From Paraburkholderia kururiensis (GTDB lineage Bacteria > Pseudomonadota > Gammaproteobacteria > Burkholderiales > Burkholderiaceae), in NCBI RefSeq assembly GCF_034424375.1, contig NZ_CP139965.1, positions 2,046,001 to 2,110,000 on the forward strand: DNA of 64,000 nt, given 5' to 3'. The position numbers were made by a program, and so were the translations under genes. The notes below the pieces were generated by a model that saw only the letters and a list, made by a program, of their open reading frames with translations, ran no database searches and was not told the DNA's origin. Each line of letters begins with the position of its first letter. The first letter of the stretch is position 1. Below, piece by piece: positions 50,438 to 58,927 of this stretch.

Positions 50438-51124
50438 TCACGTGCTACCGGCTGCCTCGCCCTGTTCGGCGAGCGCGCGCCGCGCAAGCTCCGATACCCG
50501 CTTGATGTGGGCGCACGACGCCGCCGCGGCGGCTTGCCCGTCGCCGCGTTCGATTGCATCGAGCAACGCATTCATCTCGCGGTTCGATTCGTCGCTGCGG
50601 CCAGGCGTGGCGATGGTGAGCGCGCGCAACCGGTTGATGCGCGCGTTCAGCGACTTGACGACACCGAGCGAGACGACCTTGCCCGCGCCCTCGAACATGG
50701 CGTCGTAGAACTGTTCCGTGTGCTCGAGTACGCGCGAGGCGTCGCCTGCCGCGAAGGCGGCCTCGATCATGCGCCGGATGCCGCGCAGCCGCGCCACCAG
50801 CTCTGGCGTTGCGCTCGCCGCGCAGGCGTTGGCAGCGTTCGCTTCGAGCAGGCCGCGCAGCTCATAGATCTCTTCCACCTGGCCCGGATCGAGGCGCGCA
50901 ACGATGGGCCCTTGCCGCGCCGCTGTTTCGACGAGCCCTTCGGTCTCCAGATGCCGCAGGACTTCGCGTACCACCGTGCGGCTCACGCCCAGTTCATCGC
51001 ACAGCGTGCGCTCGACGAGCCGCGCGCCGGGCTTGAAATAGCCCTGCACGATCGCGCCGCGCAGCTTGTCGAGGGCCAGTTCTCTCAGGGTCTTGGCGGT
51101 TCGGTTTATTTTCAGGTCGGACAT
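50438..51124 (-). CDS. GntR-family (FadR-type) transcriptional regulator
   Basis: The 228-residue protein has a winged helix (about 8-75: TLRELALDKLRGAIVQGYFKPG, LVERTLCDELGVSRTVVREVL) and an all-helical FCD effector domain (about 85-215). It diverges from the DUF1185-hydrolase-monooxygenase cluster and presumably represses it until a substrate binds. A close paralogue ends the same cluster (60826-61539). ATG 51124 is the start conserved between the two. Confidence 0.92.
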   Translation of the reverse strand: MSDLKINRTAKTLRELALDKLRGAIVQGYFKPGARLVERTLCDELGVSRTVVREVLRHLETEGLVETAARQGPIVARLDPGQVEEIYELRGLLEANAANACAASATPELVARLRGIRRMIEAAFAAGDASRVLEHTEQFYDAMFEGAGKVVSLGVVKSLNARINRLRALTIATPGRSDESNREMNALLDAIERGDGQAAAAASCAHIKRVSELARRALAEQGEAAGST

Positions 51125-51180
51125 GGCAGATAAGGGCAAAAGGAGCTTCCGGTAGTGCCTGGCGGGGGGAACTCCGGCAC

Positions 51181-51348
51181 ATGGTATTCCGTATTATCCC
51201 CGATCTGGATGCCTGCATGCGAACGCCGCGCCGCGGCGTCCGCCAGCGGCGGCGAATGCATGGCAAGGACCATGCCAAAAACGCCTCCACCATATTATGG
51301 TATTCCACAGTATCCCTGAATTTTGGCGCGCCATAATCTGGTATACCA
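51181..51348. promoter_or_regulatory. Operator region of the DUF1185/LLM cluster
   Basis: The region holds a perfect palindrome TGGTATACCA (51339-51348), which fits the FadR-type TNGTNNNACNA pattern. It also holds two near-identical 20-base copies beginning ATGGTATTCC (51181-51200 and 51297-51316) that share the TGGTAT half-site, and a GCATGG/CCATGC dyad (58 and 70 of the line at 51200, i.e. 51258-51275). Together they suggest cooperative GntR binding about 50-215 bases before the first gene. Confidence 0.6.
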
Positions 51349-51396
51349 TCATCTCAACGATGACATCCAGGGCATCGCTCAAGTCAGGAGAACGCT

Positions 51397-51993
51397 ATGA
51401 AGCTAGAAGTGCGCAAGCTGGTCAGCTACGTCGAAGAAACGTTCATCGAAGGCGGCAAGGCTGCGCCGCGGCCGTTGAAACTGTTCGGTGTGGCCGCCGT
51501 GCTTCGCAACCCGTGGGCGGGCCGCGGCTTCGTGGAAGACCTGAAGCCTGAAATTCACGGGCTTGCCCCGCAACTCGGCGAATTGCTGACGGCGGAAATC
51601 CTGCGCGCGGCGGGGTCCGGCGATGCGGTGGAAGGCTATGGCAAGGCGGCCATCGTCGGTACGTCTGGCGAAATCGAGCACGCTTCCGCGCTGATCCACA
51701 CGTTGCGATTCGGCAATCACTATCGCCAGGCGGTCGGCGCGAAGAGTTATCTGAGCTTTACGAATCTGCGCGGCGGCCCGAACTGCCCCATCTCGATTCC
51801 GCTGATGCACAAGCACGACGAAGGCATGCGCTCGCATTACCTGACCGTGCAGTTTTCCATTACCGATGCGCCCGCTCCCGACGAACTGGTGATCGCGCTC
51901 GGCGCGTCGATCGGCGGGCGCCCGCATCACCGTATCGGGGACCGCTATCAGGACCTGAAGGACCTTCAGGAGCTGGCGTCCAATGAAGGTTGA
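51397..51993 (+). CDS. DUF1185 (amino acid synthesis family) protein
   Basis: The 198-residue protein belongs to PF06684. Typical blocks are FGVAAVLRNPWAGRGFVEDL, ELLTAEILRA, GKAAIVGTSGEIEHASALIH and GGRPHHRIGDRYQDL. Solved members adopt a variant of the Bacillus chorismate mutase fold and were suggested to act in amino-acid metabolism. The reaction is not known. It is the first gene of the cluster and overlaps the hydrolase gene by 11 bases. The fold resemblance to RutC-type proteins is noted in the findings. Confidence 0.85.
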   Translation: MKLEVRKLVSYVEETFIEGGKAAPRPLKLFGVAAVLRNPWAGRGFVEDLKPEIHGLAPQLGELLTAEILRAAGSGDAVEGYGKAAIVGTSGEIEHASALIHTLRFGNHYRQAVGAKSYLSFTNLRGGPNCPISIPLMHKHDEGMRSHYLTVQFSITDAPAPDELVIALGASIGGRPHHRIGDRYQDLKDLQELASNEG

Positions 51994-52909
51994 TCCTGTG
52001 CTCGACCGTGCCGTGACGCGCGGCCTGGCCGCGGGCACGCGCTACAGCCTCTATCCGTCGCAGGCGGCGATGGCCGGCGAGACGGTCGTGCTGATTCACG
52101 GCGTGGGCATGAACCACAGCGTGTGGGCGCCGCAGATCGACGCGTTGACGCAGCACTACCAGGTCGTTGCGTACGACATGCTCGGGCACGGCGAAAGCAG
52201 GCTGCCGACGGCGACGCCCACGCTCGGCGAGTACGCCGCTCAACTCGAAGGGCTGCTCGACGCCTTGCAGGTGGAGCGCGTGCATGTCGTGGGGCATTCG
52301 ATGGGCGCGCTCGTCTCGCTCGAATTCGCCCTGCTGCATCCGCAGCGCACGTTGAGCGTGGCGGCGTTGAACGCCGTCTACAACCGCACACCCGGGCAAC
52401 GGGCAGCGGTGATGAGCCGCGCGGCGATGCTCGGCTTATCACCGCGCACGCCGCGCGCACCCGGCACCCAGGCAGGCCCGGAAGGCGGTGGCGACACGGG
52501 CGTAGACGCCACCCTCGCGCGCTGGTTCGGCGATCCGGTGCCTCCGCATCTTGCTGAGGCGGCCGAGGCAATTCGCGCGTTGCTCGTGAACGTCGACCCA
52601 GTGGGTTATGCGCGCACTTACCAGCTCTTTGCCTGCTCGGACGACGCGCATGTCGGCAGGCTGGCCGACCTCGCCGTCCCCGCGCTGTTTCTCACGGGCG
52701 AATGCGACGCGAACTCGAATCCGGTCATGTCGCATGCCATGGCCGCCGCCGCGCCGCTCGGCCATGCCGCGATCATCGCGAACGCGCGCCACATGATGAA
52801 CGTGACCCATCCGGCGCAGGTGAACGAGCGGTTGCTCGAATTCCTGCTCGACACATCGAAAGCCGGTGCGAACGGCGATCAACGGTCCGATATCAGGAGA
52901 ATGCAATGA
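51983..52909 (+). CDS. Alpha/beta-fold hydrolase
   Basis: A 308-residue hydrolase with the oxyanion motif VVLIHGVGMNHSVW, the nucleophile elbow VVGHSMGALVS (Ser near 109), the acid in FLTGECDANSNP and the catalytic His in ANARHMMNVTHP. The family covers esterases, C-C hydrolases and aminoacrylate hydrolases such as RutD. The substrate is unknown. Its start overlaps the DUF1185 gene and its stop overlaps the flavin reductase gene (ATGA), so these proteins are translationally linked. Confidence 0.9.
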   Translation: MKVDPVLDRAVTRGLAAGTRYSLYPSQAAMAGETVVLIHGVGMNHSVWAPQIDALTQHYQVVAYDMLGHGESRLPTATPTLGEYAAQLEGLLDALQVERVHVVGHSMGALVSLEFALLHPQRTLSVAALNAVYNRTPGQRAAVMSRAAMLGLSPRTPRAPGTQAGPEGGGDTGVDATLARWFGDPVPPHLAEAAEAIRALLVNVDPVGYARTYQLFACSDDAHVGRLADLAVPALFLTGECDANSNPVMSHAMAAAAPLGHAAIIANARHMMNVTHPAQVNERLLEFLLDTSKAGANGDQRSDIRRMQ

Positions 52910-53862
52910 CGGAGCCCATCCACGAACAGACCATCGATATCGCCGAATACCGCCGCGCGCTCGGTGCTTTCGTCACGGGCGTGACGGTGGTCACGACGAT
53001 CCAGCCGGACGGCTCGCCGCGCGGCTTCACGGCCAATTCGTTTACCTCGGTGTCGCTCGACCCGCCGCTGATCCTCGTTTGCATCGCGAAGACGGCATCG
53101 AGCTATCCGGTGTTCTCGCAAACGCGCCAGTTCGCCGTGAGCGTGCTGGCCGAAGACCAGAAGGCCGTGTCCGGGGTGTTTGCCTCGAAGGCCGCAGACA
53201 AGTTTTCTCAGGTCGCGTGGCGTGCCCGCGTGACGGGTTCCCCCGTCATGGAAGGCGCGGCGGCGAGCTTCGATTGCGCGACCCACGAAGTGGTGGAGGC
53301 GGGGGACCACATCATCCTGATCGGCCGCGTCCTCGATTTCGTTCATACGCCATCTTCGCCGCTCGGCTATTGCCGCGGCGCGTACGTCAATTTCAGCCTG
53401 TCGCTCGACGCGCTTGCGGCAACCGGGACCCGCGCGCGAGTGGGCGCCATTCTCGAACATCGCGACGGGCTCGTGCTGCTCGATACGCCGCAAGGCCTGC
53501 AATTGCCCACAGGCGCGAAGCTCGAACCGCAGAGCGATGCCGCGAGCCTTGCGGGCGTGCTGGCGAAGCTCGGCATCAAGGCGCACCTGGACTTTCTGTT
53601 CGCCGTGTTCGAGTCCGACAGGCAGCCCACGCCCGGCGTGCAGATCTATTACCGCGGCCGCGTGAAGAACGACATTGCGCCGCAATCGGGCGGCCCCATC
53701 CGCATCGTTCCATTAATGCAGATTCCGTGGCACGAGTTACACGACGAAGCCGAGCGCTCCATGCTCGAGCGCTACATGCGCGAGCGAAGCGAAGACGCGT
53801 TCGGCGTGTATGTGGGCGACAGCGAAGCCGGCACGGTCCAGGCGCTCGCCGCGGCTCACTGA
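52906..53862 (+). CDS. Flavin reductase fused to a degenerate Nudix-like domain
   Basis: Residues about 10-165 are a flavin reductase of the HpaC/RutF type (YRRALGAFVTGVTVVTT; GFTANSFTSVSLDPPLILVCI; YCRGAYVNF). It would supply reduced flavin to the LLM oxidoreductase encoded next. Residues about 180-318 resemble a Nudix fold (RVGAILEHRDGLVLLDT; LQLPTGAKLEP), but the Nudix-box catalytic Arg-Glu-x2-Glu-Glu positions are not recognisable. At 318 residues it is about twice a plain flavin reductase. ATG 52906 has AGGAGA five bases upstream. Confidence 0.88.
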   Translation: MTEPIHEQTIDIAEYRRALGAFVTGVTVVTTIQPDGSPRGFTANSFTSVSLDPPLILVCIAKTASSYPVFSQTRQFAVSVLAEDQKAVSGVFASKAADKFSQVAWRARVTGSPVMEGAAASFDCATHEVVEAGDHIILIGRVLDFVHTPSSPLGYCRGAYVNFSLSLDALAATGTRARVGAILEHRDGLVLLDTPQGLQLPTGAKLEPQSDAASLAGVLAKLGIKAHLDFLFAVFESDRQPTPGVQIYYRGRVKNDIAPQSGGPIRIVPLMQIPWHELHDEAERSMLERYMRERSEDAFGVYVGDSEAGTVQALAAAH

Positions 53863-53932
53863 ACGCATTCAGACATCGGGGCTGCCGGACACGAAGCGGT
53901 GTCGGGCAGCCGGCCCATCGGAGGCAAACATC

Positions 53933-54976
53933 ATGAAATTTTCGTTGTTCCTGCACATGGAGCGGTACGACACGAAGACGTCGCACCGCGAACTGTTCGA
54001 CGAGATGACCGAGCTCGTGCAGCTTGCCGAACGCGGCGGCTTCGAAACGGCATGGATCGGAGAGCACCATGCGATGGAGTTCACCATCGCGCCGAATCCG
54101 TTCGTGAATCTGTCGTATCTCGCCGCGAAGACCGAGCGCATCCGGCTCGGCACCGGCACCGTCATCGCGCCGTTCTGGCATCCCATCGCGCTCGCGGGCG
54201 AGGCCGGCATGGTCGACGTGGCGAGCAACGGCCGGCTCGATCTCGGCGTGGCGCGCGGTGCCTATTCGTTCGAGTACGAGCGCCTGTTGCCGGGACTCGA
54301 CGCCATGAGCGCCGGCGCGCGCATGCGCGAACTCGTGCCGGCCTTGCGCAAGCTGTTCGAGGGCGACTACGCGCATCAGGGCGAATTCTGGTCGTTTCCC
54401 GCCACGACGCCGGTGCCGCGTCCTATCCAGCAGCCGCATCCGCCGATGTGGCTCGCCGCGCGCGATCCGAACTCGCACGCGTTCGCGGTGGCCAACGGCT
54501 GCAACGTGCAGGTGACGTCGCTCGCCGCGGGCGACGCCGAAGTCGTCAGTCTGATGGAGCGTTTCAACGCCGCCTGTGCCGCGCATCCGGACGTGCCGCG
54601 CCCGCAGGTGATGATGCTGATGCACACGTTCGTCGGGGCCAATGCGGCCGAGGTGGACGCGGCCGTTGCCGACCTCGCGGACTTCTACCGGTGTTTCTCC
54701 AAATGGTTCAAGAACGAGCGTCCGGTCACGCAAGGCTTCATGGAGCCGCTCACGGAGGCCGACGTCGAGATGTTCCCGCAGTATTCGCACGAGGCGATTC
54801 GCAAGAACCTCGTGATCGGCGAGCCGAAAGAAGTCATCGGGCGGCTCAAGCACTACGAGGAACTGGGCTACGACCAGTACAGCTTCTGGCTCGACAGCCA
54901 CATGAGCTTCGAGCGCAAGCGCAAGTCGCTCGAGCTGTTCATCTCCGAGGTGATGCCCGCATTCGGCGCGCGCTGA
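53933..54976 (+). CDS. LLM-class flavin-dependent monooxygenase
   Basis: A 347-residue bacterial luciferase-like enzyme: WIGEHHAMEFTIAPNPFVNLSYLAAKT, LGTGTVIAPFWHPIALAGEAG, and GRLDLGVARGAYSFEYERL are family blocks. It would use reduced FMN or FAD from the upstream reductase and oxygen. LLM enzymes open rings, oxidise amines or desulfonate. The substrate is not known. GGAGG eight bases upstream supports ATG 53933. It starts 70 bases after the reductase gene. Confidence 0.9.
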   Translation: MKFSLFLHMERYDTKTSHRELFDEMTELVQLAERGGFETAWIGEHHAMEFTIAPNPFVNLSYLAAKTERIRLGTGTVIAPFWHPIALAGEAGMVDVASNGRLDLGVARGAYSFEYERLLPGLDAMSAGARMRELVPALRKLFEGDYAHQGEFWSFPATTPVPRPIQQPHPPMWLAARDPNSHAFAVANGCNVQVTSLAAGDAEVVSLMERFNAACAAHPDVPRPQVMMLMHTFVGANAAEVDAAVADLADFYRCFSKWFKNERPVTQGFMEPLTEADVEMFPQYSHEAIRKNLVIGEPKEVIGRLKHYEELGYDQYSFWLDSHMSFERKRKSLELFISEVMPAFGAR

Positions 54977-55042
54977 AACCGAGTCCCTGAGCTTCTCAGC
55001 CCCTGAGCCTCTAAGCCAACTTCATGAACGGAGCGGCTTGAT

Positions 55043-56515
55043 ATGTTGCAACGGTTCCAGCAGTACATCGACGGCGCCTTCGAAGACGCCGCGGAGCATT
55101 TCGACAGCATCGATCCGTCGTCGGGCAGCGTATGGGCGCACATGCCCGCGGCGAGTGCGCAGGACGTGGATCGCGCCGTGTGTGCCGCGCATCGCGCCCT
55201 CACGGACAGCGCATGGGCCAGTCTCACCGCGAGTGCGCGCGGCAAGCTCCTGTACCGGCTCGCCGCGTTGATCGAACAGCATGCACCGCGCCTTGCCGAA
55301 CTGGAAACACGGGACACCGGCAAGATCATTCGCGAGACGCGCAGCCAGATCGGCTACGTCGCCGACTACTACCGCTATTACGCGGGCATGGCCGACAAGA
55401 TTCAGGGTGCGTGGCTACCCGTCGACAAGCCCGATATGGAAGTGACGTTGCGACGGGAGCCGGTGGGTGTCGTCGCCGCCGTCGTGCCGTGGAATTCGCA
55501 ACTGTTCCTGTCGGCCGTGAAGGTGGGGCCGGCACTCGCGGCCGGCTGCACCGTGGTGCTCAAGGCTTCCGAAGACGGCCCCGCGCCTCTGCTGGAATTC
55601 GCGCGGCTCGTGCACGAGGCCGGCTTTCCGAAGGGCGTGGTCAATATCGTGACGGGCTTCGGCAACGAATGCGGCCGCACGCTGACGAGCCATCCGCTCG
55701 TCTCGCGCATCGCCTTCACGGGCGGGCCGCAAACCGCACGTCACGTGGTGCGTAATTCCGCGGAGAACCTCGCGGCGACGTCGCTCGAACTGGGCGGCAA
55801 GTCGCCCGTGCTCGTGTTCGACGACGCGGACCTCGACAGCGCCTGCAACGCGGTGGTGGCGGGCATCTTCGCGGCGACGGGGCAAAGCTGTGTGGCCGGT
55901 TCGAGGTTGCTCGTGCAGCGCGGCATTCACGATGCGCTGGTCGAGCGTCTGATCGCGAAGGCGGGCGCCATCCGCATTGGCGACCCGCAGGACGACGCCA
56001 CCGAGATGGGGCCGCTCGCCACCCGTCGCCAACTCGACCACATCCAGCAGGTGCTGGGCGCGAGCGTGGAAGCCGGCGGCCGTGTCGTGGCGGGCGGCAC
56101 GCAGCCGGACGGCATGACTACCGGCCACTACTTCCTGCCCACCATCGTCGATTGCCCGCATGCGCGCGTGCCGTGCGTGACGGAGGAGCTGTTCGGCCCG
56201 GTGCTCAGCATCGTCGCATTCGATACCGAAGCCGAGGCCATTGCGCTGGCGAACGACAGCCGCTACGGCCTCGCGTCCGGCGTGTTCACGCGGGACCTCA
56301 CGCGCGCGCATCGGCTGACCCGTGCATTGCGCGCGGGCATCGTGTGGGTCAATACGTACCGCGCGGTCTCGCCGATCGTGCCGTTCGGCGGCTATGGCCT
56401 GAGCGGTCTGGGGCGCGAAGGCGGCCTCGAAGCGGTGCTCGACTACACGCGCACGAAGTCGGTCTGGATTCGCACGTCGGACGAGCCGATCGCCGACCCG
56501 TTCGTCATGCGTTGA
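55043..56515 (+). CDS. NAD(P)-dependent aldehyde dehydrogenase
   Basis: A 490-residue ALDH-superfamily enzyme. The oxyanion Asn lies in VVPWNSQLFLSAVKVGPALAAG, the general-base Glu in SLELGGKSPVLVF, and the catalytic Cys in TGQSCVAGSRLLVQ. It belongs to the betaine/aminobutyraldehyde-like branch by overall look. In this cluster it should oxidise an aldehyde released by the monooxygenase-hydrolase steps. The precise substrate is unknown. Confidence 0.93.
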   Translation: MLQRFQQYIDGAFEDAAEHFDSIDPSSGSVWAHMPAASAQDVDRAVCAAHRALTDSAWASLTASARGKLLYRLAALIEQHAPRLAELETRDTGKIIRETRSQIGYVADYYRYYAGMADKIQGAWLPVDKPDMEVTLRREPVGVVAAVVPWNSQLFLSAVKVGPALAAGCTVVLKASEDGPAPLLEFARLVHEAGFPKGVVNIVTGFGNECGRTLTSHPLVSRIAFTGGPQTARHVVRNSAENLAATSLELGGKSPVLVFDDADLDSACNAVVAGIFAATGQSCVAGSRLLVQRGIHDALVERLIAKAGAIRIGDPQDDATEMGPLATRRQLDHIQQVLGASVEAGGRVVAGGTQPDGMTTGHYFLPTIVDCPHARVPCVTEELFGPVLSIVAFDTEAEAIALANDSRYGLASGVFTRDLTRAHRLTRALRAGIVWVNTYRAVSPIVPFGGYGLSGLGREGGLEAVLDYTRTKSVWIRTSDEPIADPFVMR

Positions 56516-56544
56516 AGCGTTCAAGCGTTCAAGAGAGAGTCGCC

Positions 56545-56859
56545 ATGTTCTACGAAGTCCGCACCTATCGCATCAAGACGGGCGCCGTGCCCGCTTATCT
56601 GAAGCTCGTGGAAGAAGAGGGCATCGGGTTGCAGAAGCGGTATCTGGGCCAACTCGTCGGCTATTTCTATTCGGAAATCGGTCCGCTGAACCAGATCGTG
56701 CATATCTGGGCTTACCCGAGCCTCGATGAACGCGAACGGCGTCGCGCACAGCTTGCCGCAGACCCGGCCTGGCAGGCCTTCGCGCCGAAGATTCAGGCGC
56801 TGATGGAAGAAATGGAAAGCAAGATCATGAAGCCCGCGCCTTTCTCGCCGCTCGGATGA
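56545..56859 (+). CDS. NIPSNAP-family protein
   Basis: A 104-residue ferredoxin-like alpha/beta-barrel protein: MFYEVRTYRIKTGAVPAYL at the start and GPLNQIVHIWAYPSLDERERRRAQL, the NIPSNAP signature. Members often sit in catabolic operons, but biochemical roles are mostly unknown. It follows the aldehyde dehydrogenase after 29 bases. A short triple repeat of GCGTTSAA (about 56509-56532) precedes its ribosome-binding site AAGAGAGAG. Confidence 0.87.
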   Translation: MFYEVRTYRIKTGAVPAYLKLVEEEGIGLQKRYLGQLVGYFYSEIGPLNQIVHIWAYPSLDERERRRAQLAADPAWQAFAPKIQALMEEMESKIMKPAPFSPLG

Positions 56860-56923
56860 AGGCCACACCATTCCCCGATGTCCCCACTCCACGATTGACA
56901 ACTGCCTGAGGCAGGAGACCAAT

Positions 56924-57955
56924 ATGAACAGCAGGAACGTCTTTCAAACGGCAGCGCTGATCACGGCATGCGCGGCCGCCTTCGCAACCGCAAGCGCTAC
57001 GGCGGCCGAGCCGATCGTCTTCACGAGCTGGGGCGGCACGACGCAGTCTTCGCAGGACAAGGACTGGGCCCAGCCCTTCACCAAGGCAACGGGCGTGAGC
57101 GTGCTGATGGACGGCCCCACCGATTACGGCAAGCTCAAGGCCATGGTCGAAAGCGGCAACGTAACGTGGGACGTCGTCGATGTGGAAGGCGATTTCGCGT
57201 ACGCCGCACAGAAGGCGGGCTTGATCGAGCCGATCGACTTTTCGGTCGTCAAGAAAGACGAACTCGATCCGCGCTTCACGTCGCCTGCCGCCGTGGGCAG
57301 CTTCTACTACTCGTTCGTGCTGGGCTACAACAAGGCGAAGTACGCGGGCGCGCAACCCGCGACGTGGACCGATCTGTTCGATACGAAGCGCTTCCCCGGC
57401 AAGCGCACGCTGTACAAGTGGTCCGCGCCGGGCGTGCTCGAACTGGCGCTGCTCGCCGACGGCGTGCCGGCCAACAAGCTCTATCCGCTCGATCTCGACC
57501 GCGCGTTCAAGAAACTGGACACCATCAAGAGCGACATCGTGTGGTGGAGCGGCGGCGCGCAGTCGCAGCAACTGCTCGCGTCGGGCGAGGCGCCGATCGG
57601 CATGTTCTGGAACGGCCGCCTGCATGCGCTCGAACAGACGGGCGTGCCGGTGGGCATCTCGTGGAACCAGAACCTGACCGCGGCCGACATGCTCGTCATT
57701 CCGAAGGGCGCGAAACATCGCGACGAGGCGATGAAGTATCTGGCCGCCGCGACCAGCGCCCAGGCGCAGGCGAAGTTCGCCGCGGATACGGGCTATGCGC
57801 CGATCAACGTGAAAGCGCCGGCGTTGATGCCCGCTGCGGTCGCGAAGACGCTGCCCGACCAGTACAAGTCGTCCCAGATCGACCTCGACATGAAGTATTG
57901 GGCCGAGCATCGCGACGAGATCGCGAAGCGCTGGTATGCGTGGCAGTCGAAGTGA
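56924..57955 (+). CDS. PotD-type ABC transporter substrate-binding protein
   Basis: A 343-residue periplasmic binding protein with a signal peptide ending about residue 27 (ATAA-EPIVF). The spermidine/putrescine-type core is visible: FTSWGGTTQSSQDKDWAQPF, TWDVVDVEGDFAYAAQKAGLIEP and VPVGISWNQNLTAADMLVIPKGAKH. It should bind the substrate of the cluster, probably a cationic or amine-containing compound, and deliver it to the two permeases encoded next. GGCAGGAG-like sequence precedes the ATG. Confidence 0.92.
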   Translation: MNSRNVFQTAALITACAAAFATASATAAEPIVFTSWGGTTQSSQDKDWAQPFTKATGVSVLMDGPTDYGKLKAMVESGNVTWDVVDVEGDFAYAAQKAGLIEPIDFSVVKKDELDPRFTSPAAVGSFYYSFVLGYNKAKYAGAQPATWTDLFDTKRFPGKRTLYKWSAPGVLELALLADGVPANKLYPLDLDRAFKKLDTIKSDIVWWSGGAQSQQLLASGEAPIGMFWNGRLHALEQTGVPVGISWNQNLTAADMLVIPKGAKHRDEAMKYLAAATSAQAQAKFAADTGYAPINVKAPALMPAAVAKTLPDQYKSSQIDLDMKYWAEHRDEIAKRWYAWQSK

Positions 57956-57994
57956 GCATGAAGCAAGCATGAAGTAAGCATGAAGCAAGCATGA
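57955..57994 (+). repeat. 11-base tandem repeat between binding protein and permease
   Basis: AGCATGAAGCA is repeated three times (one copy has T for C at position 10) and followed by a fourth partial copy AGCATGA. It begins on the last base of the binding-protein stop codon. Each unit contains an ATGA. It may be polymerase-slippage expansion, and it lengthens the gap before the permease, which could reduce coupling. Confidence 0.85.
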
Positions 57995-58041
57995 CCCCGG
58001 CGCCCCGCAGCGGGCGCCGCACAGTGTGATTGGGAGTCACC

Positions 58042-58926
58042 ATGCCTAACGTCTTGAGTACCGTCGCCCAGCCGCCCGCAACGTCTTCGCGCCGGCGGCG
58101 CGATTGGCGCAGCGTTCGCCTGCTCGCGCCGGCCTTGCTGCTGCTCGCGGTTTTCTTCCTGCTGCCGGTGCTTTCGCTTCTGCTGCGCAGCGTGCTCGAA
58201 CCGACGCCGGGTCTGCACAACTACACGCAGCTGCTCGGGTCGACGACGTATCTGCGCGTGTTCGGCAATACGTTCCTTGTGGCGACCGTCGTGACGATGG
58301 CCACCGTTGCGATCGGTTTCCCGACTGCGTGGTTATTGGCCGTCGCGCCGCGCAAGCTCAGCTCCGTGCTGTTCGCGATCCTGCTGCTGTCGATGTGGAC
58401 CAATCTGCTTGCGCGCACGTTCGCATGGATGGTGCTGCTGCAGGCCACGGGCCCCATCAACCGTGTGCTGATGGCGCTCGGGTTGATCCGCGAGCCGCTT
58501 GCGCTCGTGAACAACCTCGTCGGCGTGACGATCGGCATGACGTACATCATGCTGCCGTTTCTCGTCATGCCGCTGCATGCGACGCTGCGCAGCATCGACC
58601 CGTCCACGTTGCGCGCGGCGGCGATTTGCGGTGCGAGCCGCTGGCAGGCGTTCTGGCGCGTGCTGGTGCCGCTCGCGCTGCCCGGCGTTGCATCGGGCGC
58701 GTTGATGGTGTTCGTCATGGCGCTCGGCTACTTCGTCACGCCCGCGCTGCTCGGCGGACCGTCGTACATGATGCTGGCCGAACTGATCGCGCAGCTCGTG
58801 CAGGAACTCTTGAACTGGGGGCTCGCGGGCGCCGCCGCGTTCGTGCTGCTGGCCGTGACCCTTTCGCTGTATGCGTTGCAGCTGCGCTTCACCGGCGGTG
58901 CGCGCGCGAATCCGGGAGGGCGCTGA
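58042..58926 (+). CDS. ABC transporter permease (PotB type)
   Basis: A 294-residue inner-membrane protein with six membrane segments and the cytoplasmic EAA-like loop AAAICGASRWQAFWRVLVPLALPG, which docks to the ATPase. A basic N-terminal tail (RRRRDW) precedes the first segment. The next gene starts after only one base. With the PotD-like protein and ATPase it forms a four-part importer. Confidence 0.93.
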   Translation: MPNVLSTVAQPPATSSRRRRDWRSVRLLAPALLLLAVFFLLPVLSLLLRSVLEPTPGLHNYTQLLGSTTYLRVFGNTFLVATVVTMATVAIGFPTAWLLAVAPRKLSSVLFAILLLSMWTNLLARTFAWMVLLQATGPINRVLMALGLIREPLALVNNLVGVTIGMTYIMLPFLVMPLHATLRSIDPSTLRAAAICGASRWQAFWRVLVPLALPGVASGALMVFVMALGYFVTPALLGGPSYMMLAELIAQLVQELLNWGLAGAAAFVLLAVTLSLYALQLRFTGGARANPGGR

Positions 58927-58927
58927 C

